Shown here one piece after another: positions 28,115 to 35,864 of a DNA stretch of 64,000 nt. The notes beneath the pieces were generated by a model. The model saw only the letters and a list, made by a program, of their open reading frames with translations. It had not been told where the DNA came from and ran no database searches. The stretch is from Sphingomonadales bacterium. GTDB lineage: Bacteria > Pseudomonadota > Alphaproteobacteria > Sphingomonadales > Sphingomonadaceae. A program made the position numbers and the translations under genes. The first letter of the stretch is position 1. The number at the start of each line of letters is the position of its first letter. The stretch lies in NCBI GenBank assembly GCA_016704425.1, contig JADJAC010000002.1, positions 1 through 64,000 on the forward strand, given 5' to 3'.

Positions 28115-29653
28115 CTAGGCGGCCTGAGCGATCTGCTGCTGCTCTGGCTGCCAGTTCCACGGCATAAGGTCGCCCCAGCGGGAGGCGGGCCAGCCTGAGG
28201 CGATCTTCTCGATGACATCGGCGATATAGGCCTGCGGCTCGACGCCGTTGAGCTTGGCGGTCTCGATGACGGAGTAGATGGCGGCGGCGCGTTCGCCGCC
28301 GGCCTTCGATCCGGCGAACAGCCAGTTCTTGCGCCCGATCGCGATCGATCGGATGGCGCGCTCGGCGATATTGTTGTCGATCTCCGCCATGCCCTCGCCC
28401 GTGTAGCGGGTCAGCGCATCCCAGCGCTTGCGGCCATAGGCGAGCGCCTTTGCCATCGCCGACTTGGGCGACAGACGACGCAGGGCGTCGTCGATCGCGC
28501 CGCGAAGCGCATCGATCTGCGGCCTGGCTTGCTCCTGTCGTTGTCGGCGCCGGATATCGGGCGGCTGGCCGCGCACATCCTCTTCGATCCGGTAAAGCCC
28601 GGCGATACGATCGAGCAGGTCGGTGGTGAGTGGCGTCGGACTCGTCTGGTGGCACTCGAAGATCTTGCGGCGGAAGTGCGCCCAGCAGGCGACCTCGCGG
28701 ATGCGGTTGCCTTCATAGAGCTTCTCATATCCGGCATAGCCGTCGGCCTGGAGAAGGCCGGTGAACGATCTGAGCTCGCTCTGCGGATGGATGCCGCTGC
28801 GATCAGGGGTGAACCGATACCAGGCGAGTGCCGGGGTTGCGGCGCCCGATGCGCGGTCATCGACGACATAGGCCCAGAGCCGTGCCTGCGCGGTGCGGCC
28901 CTTGCCGGGCACGAGCATCGGCACCGGCGTGTCGTCAGTGTGCAGCTTGGCGGCCTTCAGCCCTTCTTCGCGGATGCGGCTGACGATCGGGTCGAGCAGA
29001 TGCGCGGCCTGGCCCGCCCAGCCGGCGAGGGTCGAGCGATCGATGTCGATACCCTGCGCCGCCATCATCTCTGCCTGGCGGTAAAGCGGCAGATGGTGAT
29101 CGAACTTGTGGACGACGACATGGGCGAGCGTGGCAAAACTGGCCTTGCCGCGTGCTATTGCCTTCACCGGCGCCGGCGCCTGGACGATCCTGTCGCAGGC
29201 GCGGCAGCTATACTTGGGCCGGACGGTTCGGATGACGCGCCACTGAACCGGCGCAACATCGAGCTGCTCGTCGCTATCCTGCCCGAGCGGGCGCAGCGCG
29301 CCGCCGCAAGCGGGACAGGTGCAACTGCCGGCCTCGGGCTCGATCCGCCGTTCGGCGCGCGGCAGGTGATCGGGCAATGCGCGCACGGGCACCCGTTCGG
29401 CGCGCGCCGTGTCAGTCGTTCGGCTATCCGCGACCTCGGCTTCGCCTTCGAGCTCCTCGAGGGCGAGCTCGAGTTGCTCGATCTGCAGCGCGAGCTTCTC
29501 CGAGGACTGGCCGAAGGTCATGCGGCGAAGCTGAGCGAGCTGGTGGCGGAGGGTATCGATCAGCGTATCGCGGGCCGCCAAAGCGGCTTCGAGCTCGGCG
29601 ATCCGGGCGTCCTTGTCGATGCTGGATGAGGCTGGTTCCGACACCCGGAACAC
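28115..29653 (-). CDS. tnpC: IS66 transposase TnpC
   Basis: A 512-aa protein starting with GTG at 29653. Its N-terminal coiled-coil-like region (IAELEAALAARDTLIDTLRHQ, a leucine-zipper pattern) is followed by a zinc-finger-like motif (CTCPACGG) and a second cysteine pair (YSCRACDRI). The DDE-type domain follows, with HTDDTPVPML, QADGYAGYEKLY and, near the C-terminus, GEGMAEIDNNIAERAIR. This is the standard IS66 TnpC arrangement and length. The protein ends 24 bases from the IS end. Confidence 0.94.
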   Translation of the reverse strand: MFRVSEPASSSIDKDARIAELEAALAARDTLIDTLRHQLAQLRRMTFGQSSEKLALQIEQLELALEELEGEAEVADSRTTDTARAERVPVRALPDHLPRAERRIEPEAGSCTCPACGGALRPLGQDSDEQLDVAPVQWRVIRTVRPKYSCRACDRIVQAPAPVKAIARGKASFATLAHVVVHKFDHHLPLYRQAEMMAAQGIDIDRSTLAGWAGQAAHLLDPIVSRIREEGLKAAKLHTDDTPVPMLVPGKGRTAQARLWAYVVDDRASGAATPALAWYRFTPDRSGIHPQSELRSFTGLLQADGYAGYEKLYEGNRIREVACWAHFRRKIFECHQTSPTPLTTDLLDRIAGLYRIEEDVRGQPPDIRRRQRQEQARPQIDALRGAIDDALRRLSPKSAMAKALAYGRKRWDALTRYTGEGMAEIDNNIAERAIRSIAIGRKNWLFAGSKAGGERAAAIYSVIETAKLNGVEPQAYIADVIEKIASGWPASRWGDLMPWNWQPEQQQIAQAA

Positions 29654-29706
29654 CTAGCAAAACGGGGATCGCGAGGCCAGTAAAACCGACGATAATCCGC
29701 CACTTT

Positions 29707-30054
29707 TTACCCTGCGAGCAAGGGCGCCGCGGTGCGTTCGGGACGCCGCCAGTCGATGCCTTCGAGTAGCATCGAAAGCTGCGCCGCGGTGAGGCATACC
29801 TTGCCCGCCTTGGTGATCGGCCAGATGAACCGGCCCCGATCCATGCGCTTCGAGAAGAGGCACAGACCCTGGCCGTCGTACCAGAGCAGCTTGACCAGAT
29901 CGCCCCGCTTGCCGCGGAACGCGAACAGCGCGCCCGAGTGCGGACTCTTCTCCAGCACCTGCTGCACCAGCACCGCGAGGCCGTCGAACCCCTTGCGCAT
30001 ATCGGTGGCTCCGCAGGCCAGATAGATGCGTGTCGTCGGCGGTAACGGGATCAT
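29707..30054 (-). CDS. tnpB: IS66 accessory protein TnpB
   Basis: A 115-aa protein from the ATG at 30054 (MIPLPPTTRIYLACGATDMR), matching IS66 Orf2 signatures: MRKGFDGLAVLVQ, LFAFRGKRGDLVKLLWYDGQG and a WPI segment. Its start overlaps the tnpA stop (ATGA at 30051-30054), so the two are coupled. It is required for IS66 transposition in characterised members, though its biochemical role is unclear. Confidence 0.94.
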   Translation of the reverse strand: MIPLPPTTRIYLACGATDMRKGFDGLAVLVQQVLEKSPHSGALFAFRGKRGDLVKLLWYDGQGLCLFSKRMDRGRFIWPITKAGKVCLTAAQLSMLLEGIDWRRPERTAAPLLAG

Positions 30055-30470
30055 CGGGCAAGGACGGACATCACCCGGGCCAGCGCGTCGGTATCGACCG
30101 CCGCGTCGACGGTGAGACGCACGCCCGACGGCAGCTCGATCCCAATGTGGCCGCTGCCTGCCAGCGCCGTGGTCGGCACCGACACCTCGACCTCGGCGAA
30201 CGACGGCACCGACGCGCGCTTCGCTCCCGTCAGACCGCCCGCCAATGCCTGCCGGCGCCACGTATAGAGCATCCCGCTGCCGACCGCGTGCCGCTGGCAC
30301 GTCGCCGAAACCGAGCCGTCGGGGCCGAACGCTTCGCGCAGGATCGCCAGCTTCTGATCCACCGACCAACGGCGACGACCGCCAACGACCGCGATCCGAC
30401 TGCTCATACGATTACTCATATGACCGGTCACAAGAGCACTCGCTCCCGCCGCTCCGATATCCTCGCTCAT
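30051..30470 (-). CDS. tnpA: IS66 accessory protein TnpA
   Basis: A 139-aa protein from the ATG at 30470 (MSEDIGAAGASALVTGHMSN), preceded by GGAG at good spacing. An in-frame ATG at 30485 and internal ATGs are alternatives. The core RRRWSVDQKLAILREAFGPD is the Tnp_1-type helix-turn-helix seen in IS66 Orf1, followed by HAVGSGMLYTWRRQAL. It probably binds the IS ends. Confidence 0.9.
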   Translation of the reverse strand: MSEDIGAAGASALVTGHMSNRMSSRIAVVGGRRRWSVDQKLAILREAFGPDGSVSATCQRHAVGSGMLYTWRRQALAGGLTGAKRASVPSFAEVEVSVPTTALAGSGHIGIELPSGVRLTVDAAVDTDALARVMSVLAR

Positions 30471-30545
30471 CACCGCTCCTCGCAAAGAGCGGCTATCAGC
30501 ACCCCGCAGCAGCTTTCCGCAAGGCGGCCTTCAGGACACGGTTAC

Positions 30546-30553
30546 CTCGCAGA
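30546..30553 (+). repeat. Right target-site duplication of the IS66-family element
   Basis: CTCGCAGA, the same as 28083-28090, directly after the IS end GTTAC. Confidence 0.93.
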
Positions 30554-30999
30554 AGAATCAGAAAGTCTTTCTTCTTCCACTAGACATATTCAAAGCCGTT
30601 GATTTGAAGAGGTTGCGGGATCGTCTTACGATTTTTAAAATGGAAGTCGGCTTGGCTGAAGATGTCGAAGCAATAATTTCCCAAATCAATGAGAGAGCTA
30701 GACCCAAACGCCAGAAGAGATTCAAGCGAGTTTATTTTGTTGATGACCGACCGCTCTGGTACCATTTTGGGCTTGAACAACATGCTAGAGCTGAAAATGG
30801 TGCTCCTCCCCACGCGGAACACTGCTGGCACACAAGCTGCTTCCGGTTTGGGCGACGATTTGATTGCCAACGCCATTTCAACGTGGATGACGATTCGAAC
30901 CCAACCAAGGTGTATGGAAGCTTTGTAACTTGCCACGGCGAGACGTTCGAAGCCTCGGGGCAAAGCCATCTCAATGTGTTTCCAAACGGGTTTATCTGA
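30554..30999 (+). pseudogene. 3' part of the unknown 278-aa protein
   Basis: It continues the frame of 27700-28090 after the IS66 insertion: KNQKVFLLPLDIFKAVDLKR, then a helical segment (KMEVGLAEDVEAIISQINER) and a basic segment (RARPKRQKRFKRVYFVDDR). The C-terminus is rich in His and Cys (AEHCWHTSCFRFGRRFDCQRH), which could bind a metal; it ends NVFPNGFI. The reading closes at 30997-30999, five bases before a clear terminator, which marks the end of the operon. Function unknown; no family recognised. Confidence 0.72.
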
Positions 31000-31003
31000 T
31001 ATG

Positions 31004-31033
31004 AAAAAGGGCAGCCCTGAGGCTACCCTTTTT
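31004..31033. terminator. Bidirectional Rho-independent terminator at end of the defence-like operon
   Basis: AAAAAGGGCAGCC, CTGA loop, GGCTACCCTTTTT: an 11-13 bp stem with one mismatch, flanked by A- and T-runs, so it can work in both directions. It lies just after the stop of the unknown gene. Confidence 0.88.
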
Positions 31034-31869
31034 GCAAAACCGGTGCCTAACCCTCACATTTCCTTCACTGCCGCGGCGGATCAGATCACGACCCAAATGT
31101 CGATCTCTCCGATCTTTCGTCTGGTCACTCAGGCGAATGGATGCCTAGCAAGTAGGTGTCATCAATCCGCATGAAGGGAACAGGTAGGCCTACCCTCTAT
31201 GGGGTCTCCTGGGTTAAGAGTCAATGAATCTCCCATTTGGTGGGGGCGGACGAATTATCCTCGGGTTCCTCTTCCCTCGGCAATTAGGTGATACGCGCTC
31301 CAAGATAAAGGGTGCGAGATGGGTTACCGATCACCGCCCAAGACGCATTTTTGCAGCCACTGCAACCTTTATCGACTGCTGCCTAAGCCAGGCTATCCTT
31401 GATGGCGGCAAAGGGGAGTTGATGACATAGACAGGGATATCTGGCCTCGACGGATGGGCATCGTTCAAAGCGGAATTGTCAGCGCCGGGAGATGATGCAA
31501 GCCGTTCCATCCCTTCATTATGCCAAATCAACGCCAGAAATCCAGCATCCGAGCTGTACCTCCATACAACGAGTCGCGCGCAATCTCCGCCCGTAGCGAC
31601 GCAAGTATACGTCGCCTGTGCGCAATCTCACCGCCAAAATCCAGCGCCTGCTCTGATCAAGGCGCCAAAACGCCGCCTCAAAGCGCCCCATGTTTGCGTC
31701 CGCCGTCTTCTCTACTCTTCCGTATCCGTGCCTATCCTTCCGCAAGTTATTCTATCCGTATCTACGAAGACCGGATTAGGGACTGCGAATTTTGTTGCGC
31801 TGGATGCCTCATAGCGAGAATTTTGGATCAGGGGGCACCAGTAACTGCCAATGAATGGAAGCAAGTCCC
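31034..31869. other. 836-bp segment without a recognisable gene
   Basis: Lies between the operon terminator and the AlpA-like gene. Short open frames on both strands (up to about 150 codons, for example one starting at 31520 and overlapping the next gene) show no family pattern, no steady codon bias and no ribosome binding sites. No hairpin, tRNA or repeat stands out. It may be decayed sequence from the element. Confidence 0.5.
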
Positions 31870-32076
31870 ATGTCCAACCCTGACAAGATCATCCGCCTCA
31901 AGACCGTTCTCGCCCGCACCGGCCTGTCCCGCTCCACCATGTATCGAAAAATCGCAGAGGGGACTTTCCCGTCTCAGGTGAAGATCAGCGTTCACGGCGC
32001 GGGATGGCGGGAATCTGCTGTGAACCGCTGGATCGATGATCCGGTCTCGTACCGGAATGAGAGCGCGGCGCTGTGA
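31870..32076 (+). CDS. AlpA-family excisionase/transcriptional regulator-like protein
   Basis: A 68-aa protein from the ATG at 31870. The sequence IIRLKTVLARTGLSRSTMYR is the classic AlpA/phage-regulatory helix-turn-helix opening, followed by KIAEGTFPSQVKIS, and then the GWRESAVNRWIDD block. Such proteins control integrase expression or act as excisionases in prophages and genomic islands. It overlaps the next small gene (GTGA), and the convergent integrase lies beyond, so the three form the recombination module of the element. Confidence 0.85.
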   Translation: MSNPDKIIRLKTVLARTGLSRSTMYRKIAEGTFPSQVKISVHGAGWRESAVNRWIDDPVSYRNESAAL

Positions 32077-32267
32077 CAGCGCCGCCTTCGGTCGAGCCGA
32101 TCTGCGTGAAGGTCAATGACGCTGCGCGCATGATCGGCGTCGGTCGCACCAAGCTCTACGAACTGATTGCATCGGGCGAGATTCAGGTCATCAAGCTCGG
32201 GAAATCGACCCGTATCACGACTGCCAGTCTGCACGAGCTGGTCATGCGGCAGCGCGAGCCGAAGTAG
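32073..32267 (+). CDS. Excisionase-family (MerR-like HTH) DNA-binding protein
   Basis: A 64-aa protein with a GTG start at 32073 that overlaps the stop of the AlpA-like gene. VKVNDAARMIGVGRTKLYEL is the helix-turn-helix of the helix_turn_helix_17/excisionase type, followed by IASGEIQVIKLGKSTRI, the wing. Such proteins bend attachment-site DNA and set the direction of recombination. Its 3' end overlaps the convergent integrase gene by 26 bases, so transcription of the two may interfere. Confidence 0.85.
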   Translation: MTAPPSVEPICVKVNDAARMIGVGRTKLYELIASGEIQVIKLGKSTRITTASLHELVMRQREPK

Positions 32268-33438
32268 GCTCGGCTGCTGACGCATTCGCCGCTGGTGTGC
32301 GATTGCTGAGATAATCCGCCCACTGCTTCATCAAGCTGCGGCGCTTCTCGAAGAAATCGGTTCGGCGGTAGGCCGCTTCGACCTTGTTAGGCAACTTGTG
32401 GGCGAGGGCCTTGTCAGCGACCTCCTTGGGGAAGTCGGTGCATTCGGCGGCCCAGTCTGTGAAGGTGGATCGGAAGCCGTGCACGGTGATGGTCGCGAAA
32501 CCATCGTCGCGCAGAAGCTTGGTCATGGTCATGTCGCTGATCGGCTTCTTCCCGTCGTTGGAAAAGACCAAGCCCGTATCGCTGGTCCGCTCATCCCAGC
32601 GTTTGCGCAGCAATGCCACAACCGGTGCCGATAGCGGCACCACATGGGTTTCGCCCGCCTTCATCCGTTCAGCGGGAATGGTCCATACCGCCTTTTCGAG
32701 ATCGAACTCGGTCCATACCGCAAGGCGCGTCTCGTTGGACCGCACGGCGTTGTAGATCGTGAAGCGCAAGGCGTCGCGCCCGGTCGTCGGGGCGGCGGTG
32801 GCAAGCTTTTGCATCAGCGCCGGAACATCGGCATAGGGCATGGCCTCCATGTGTCCGCGTTTGTCGTTCTGTCGGGGCAAACCCTTGCGCACCGAACGCA
32901 ACGATACCTCTTCCGGCACCCAGCCTTTCACATGTGCGAAATCGAGCACCACGCCGATGCGCTGGAGCAAGCGCCGCGCCGTTTCCGGTATCTCCAGCCA
33001 TATCGGAGACAGCGCCTCGACCACACAGGCGCTGTCCACCTTGTCGACCGGCTTCTTGCCGATACGCGGAAAGAGGTGGCGCTCGAAACCGGATAACCAG
33101 CGGGAATGATGCCCGTCTTTCCATCCGTCCCCCAGGGTTTCATGGCACGAGCGGGTTGCGGCTTCGAAGGTCGGTATGACCTTCCGCGCCTTGCGTCGCT
33201 CGGCGACAGGATCGAAACCGTCACGAACGCGGCGACGCAATTCCGCTGCCGCTGTTCTGGCATCGGTCAGCGAAACATCATGCGCCGATCCCAGCCCATA
33301 GTCGCGGCGGTGGCCTTTCAACTGCATGCGCAGCACCCAGGTGCGCGCGCCGCTGGGCTTCACGACAAGGCACAAGCCCCTGCCATCGACATGGCGACCG
33401 GGCTTCGCGTTCTTCACTTTCAATACTGTCAGCGCCAT
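32242..33438 (-). CDS. int: Tyrosine site-specific integrase of the element
   Basis: A 398-aa protein from the ATG at 33438 (MALTVLKVKNAKPGRHVDGR). The N-terminal 85 residues are the arm-binding DUF4102-type domain. The middle is the core-binding SAM-like domain. The C-terminal catalytic domain shows the first Arg in LRFTIYNAVRSNETRLA, His-x-x-Arg in TVHGFRSTFTDWAAE and the Tyr in VEAAYRRTDFFEKR. It matches the P4-like island integrases of alphaproteobacteria in length and order. Its upstream side faces the likely attachment site at 33629 and the chromosome (mlaA). Confidence 0.92.
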   Translation of the reverse strand: MALTVLKVKNAKPGRHVDGRGLCLVVKPSGARTWVLRMQLKGHRRDYGLGSAHDVSLTDARTAAAELRRRVRDGFDPVAERRKARKVIPTFEAATRSCHETLGDGWKDGHHSRWLSGFERHLFPRIGKKPVDKVDSACVVEALSPIWLEIPETARRLLQRIGVVLDFAHVKGWVPEEVSLRSVRKGLPRQNDKRGHMEAMPYADVPALMQKLATAAPTTGRDALRFTIYNAVRSNETRLAVWTEFDLEKAVWTIPAERMKAGETHVVPLSAPVVALLRKRWDERTSDTGLVFSNDGKKPISDMTMTKLLRDDGFATITVHGFRSTFTDWAAECTDFPKEVADKALAHKLPNKVEAAYRRTDFFEKRRSLMKQWADYLSNRTPAANASAAEPTSARAAA

Positions 33439-33628
33439 CAGGTTCGAGTCCCTGTCAGGGATTTATACCGCCAAAAACGGGGGTATTTGGTCCCACAATC
33501 GTTCCCACATTTCAGCGGGAATTCAGGCGATTCAGGGCGACCGACCGCGAACACGTTACAAGATAAATCGCTGATTTTACAGAGTAGTTGGAGACGCTCT
33601 GAAATTGCCTGAGACGAAAGTTATAGCG

Positions 33629-33644
33629 CCTCCTCCGCTACCAT
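33629..33644 (+). other. Candidate right attachment site (tRNA 3'-end-like)
   Basis: CCTCCTCCGCTACCAT reads like the last bases of a tRNA including CCA, and lies 190 bases from the integrase start, where an att site is expected. The same 16-mer occurs in both passenger segments (11581, 18675), there preceded by GGTGGATC. One chance 16-mer repeat is expected in a window of this size, so the repeat alone is weak. An intact tRNA ending in the same bases to the left of the window would confirm it. Confidence 0.4.
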
Positions 33645-33696
33645 ATTTCTAGCAACTGCTGCCAAAGATGTTCTCGGGCAATAAGTGATGCTGGCT

Positions 33697-34656
33697 TTAT
33701 TCCTCCCTCGGGGGCGCAGTGGGTGCATTCTCAACGGTCGGCGCTGAATAAGTTGGCGCAGCAGGTTGCAAGGTTGCGGGCATGCCTTTCTTTGCGTGAA
33801 GTTGATCGATCTCTGCCTGCCGGTTCCGCAGATAATCATCACGGAGAGCCTTGTAGTGATCTTGTGAGCCGTCTTTGAGCCTGCGCAGCCGGTCATCAGC
33901 TTCAGCGCGTTCATCGAGCGAGCGGAAAACCAGCGTGGTCGCGCCATAGATTGGGTCAGTGAAGGGCTTGCCGACAGCGACTGGCAGGACGAGCAGATCG
34001 ACCCACCGCCCAAACAGATCGCGCACGGTGGTTGGACCGATGAGAGGCAGAAACAGGAAAGGCCCAGGCTTCACCCCATAATATCCCAGAGTAAAAGCAA
34101 AGCCGTTGGGGTGACGGGGAAGGCGAAACGGTTTCTTCTTGGCAACGTCAATGAGACCAGCCACGCCAATCGTCGAATTGATCGCGAACCGGCCAAGCGT
34201 CTCGACCGCCTTTCCCGGTTTCAGCTGAAGCATGAAATTGAGAAAGACGACTGGCTCCTGGAGATTGTCGAGAAAATGCCTCAAGCCGCTTCGTGCTGGA
34301 TTGGGGATTGCACTTTTGTAAGCCATCGCCATCGGTCCGACGAATGCGGTGTCCGCGGCTTGAACCGCCGAGAAGGTAGTTTCATTGACTGCTTCAACAG
34401 GGTCACCCGGATCGGGTCGCGGTTTCGCCGTTACGACAATCGCAGCCTGTTCCGGCTGGTCCGCAAGGGATAATTCTATTGGTGGTGAAGCGGGTTCAGT
34501 CGGGGCCGTTGACTGGGGCAATTCCAATTGGGCGGATTGGGCCGCCGAGACGTCGGGCGCGGGGTTTGCGCTCGCCGCACCAGATGGCGGCGTGTTTGTG
34601 GCATCGGCCGGCGCGCCCGCCAGCAAAACAGCAGTGGAAAAGGCAAATATGCTCAT
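33697..34656 (-). CDS. mlaA: MlaA/VacJ-family phospholipid-trafficking protein
   Basis: A 319-aa protein from the ATG at 34656. It has an N-terminal hydrophobic signal segment (IFAFSTAVLLAGAPA), a long Pro/Ala-rich linker, and the MlaA core from about 90 to 270: an NxxxF-type pattern near FLDNLQEPVVFLNFML, GRFAINSTIGVAGLIDVA and FLFLPLIGPTTVRDLFG. No lipobox cysteine is visible, unlike in E. coli MlaA, so the protein may be periplasmic or the annotated start may be off. The C-terminal 60 residues are charged and then Pro-rich. MlaA removes mislocalised phospholipids from the outer leaflet of the outer membrane. The other mla genes are not adjacent. Confidence 0.88.
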   Translation of the reverse strand: MSIFAFSTAVLLAGAPADATNTPPSGAASANPAPDVSAAQSAQLELPQSTAPTEPASPPIELSLADQPEQAAIVVTAKPRPDPGDPVEAVNETTFSAVQAADTAFVGPMAMAYKSAIPNPARSGLRHFLDNLQEPVVFLNFMLQLKPGKAVETLGRFAINSTIGVAGLIDVAKKKPFRLPRHPNGFAFTLGYYGVKPGPFLFLPLIGPTTVRDLFGRWVDLLVLPVAVGKPFTDPIYGATTLVFRSLDERAEADDRLRRLKDGSQDHYKALRDDYLRNRQAEIDQLHAKKGMPATLQPAAPTYSAPTVENAPTAPPREE

Positions 34657-34901
34657 CGGAATTCGACTATCACTCTACGCTTTCGCTGGTGCCAATTTGG
34701 GGCTTCGCCATTTCCTGGTCCGCCCCTCAGCTTCCATTACATTGCCGGTTCCATAGGGGATGCGCCTTACCAACCGCTTAGCATCAGGCGCAATGAAAAC
34801 TCTGGCCAGCGAAAATATTTGAGCGGCTTGCAGGCAGAAGCATGCAAACCTATCTCCGGCGAGCCGCGATTCGTCGGCATCCTGCTGGAAATGGCCATTA
34901 G

Positions 34902-35864
34902 ATGACAGAGACGATCCACACCCGCATGCTTATCCTCGGTTCGGGACCTGCTGGTCTTTCAGCCGCTATCTATGGTGCTCGTGCCGGGCTGAAGCCGATT
35001 GTCGTGCAGGGAATTCAGCCGGGAGGGCAGCTTACAATAACAACGGATGTCGAGAATTATCCCGGCTTTCGTGATGTGATCCAAGGTCCCTGGCTGATGG
35101 AGGAAATGCAGGCGCAGGCCGAACATGTGGGCGCCCAAATGGTGTATGACATCATCGTCGATGTCGATCTCGTTTCGCGCCCATTCAAGCTGACTGGAGA
35201 CGGCGGCACAGTGTACACGTGCGACGTGCTGATTGTTGCGACCGGGGCGCAGGCGAAATGGCTTGGCCTCCAAAGTGAAGTTGCAATGCAGGGGAAGGGC
35301 GTTTCGGCCTGTGCAACCTGCGATGGCTTTTTCTATCGGGGCAAGAAGGTTGCGGTTATCGGCGGGGGCAATACCGCCGTCGAAGAAGCCTTGTACCTGA
35401 CGAACCACAGTCAGGATGTGACGTTGATTCATCGACGGGACGAGCTTCGTGCGGAAAAAATCCTTCAGGACCGGCTGTTTGCTCACCCCCACATCAAGGT
35501 CTTGTGGAACAAGGGCGTTGAAACCTTCGTCGGCGGCGGCGATCCGGAAGGCCTTGTGTCCCTGTCCTTGAAAGACACTGTGACAGGCGAAGCGTCATCA
35601 ATTGACGTTGATGGTGCCTTCGTTGCCATTGGGCACAAACCCGCAACCGAGATTTTTGCGGGTCATCTCCCTATGGATTCCGAAGGCTATCTGCTTGTGG
35701 AGAAAGGCAGCACGCGGACAAGCATCCCGGGGGTATTTGCGGCGGGCGATGTGACAGACAAGATTTACCGTCAGGCAGTCACTGCGGCAGGTATGGGCTG
35801 CATGGCGGCGCTTGATGCGGAGAAGTTCCTCGCCCACGCAGACTTCGCGGCGCACAAGGCCTAA
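34902..35864 (+). CDS. trxB: Thioredoxin-disulfide reductase
   Basis: A 320-aa FAD- and NADPH-dependent reductase. FAD site ILGSGPAGLSAAIYGARAG (about 10-28), second FAD segment near the end (GVFAAGDVTDKIYRQ), redox-active CATC in SACATCDGFFYRG (about 136-139), NADPH-binding VIGGGNTAVEEALYLT (about 153-168) and HRRDELRAEKI. Length is normal for TrxB. It keeps thioredoxin reduced in the cytoplasm. Its 3' end overlaps by four bases with the convergent cytochrome gene, so no terminator separates them. Confidence 0.95.
   Translation: MTETIHTRMLILGSGPAGLSAAIYGARAGLKPIVVQGIQPGGQLTITTDVENYPGFRDVIQGPWLMEEMQAQAEHVGAQMVYDIIVDVDLVSRPFKLTGDGGTVYTCDVLIVATGAQAKWLGLQSEVAMQGKGVSACATCDGFFYRGKKVAVIGGGNTAVEEALYLTNHSQDVTLIHRRDELRAEKILQDRLFAHPHIKVLWNKGVETFVGGGDPEGLVSLSLKDTVTGEASSIDVDGAFVAIGHKPATEIFAGHLPMDSEGYLLVEKGSTRTSIPGVFAAGDVTDKIYRQAVTAAGMGCMAALDAEKFLAHADFAAHKA

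Larger units (their letters stand above)
28091..30545 (-). mobile_element. IS66-family insertion sequence
   Basis: A 2455-bp element. The left end is GTAAGCGTGTCCTGAAGGCC, and the right end, read inwards, is GTAACCGTGTCCTGAAGGCC: a 20-base inverted repeat with one mismatch and the GTAA start typical of IS66. It carries tnpA, tnpB and tnpC in that order on the minus strand, all intact, and is flanked by the 8-base duplication CTCGCAGA. It splits the unknown gene 27700-30999. Confidence 0.95.

Noticed and set aside
31520..31981. 153-codon plus-strand frame before and across the AlpA-like gene
   Set aside because: Low-complexity Ser/Pro/Arg composition, overlaps a well-supported gene in another frame.
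33439..33465. tRNA T-arm-like GGTTCGAGTCCC next to the integrase start
   Set aside because: The flanking bases do not form the five-pair T stem and no acceptor or CCA follows; it overlaps the translation start region.
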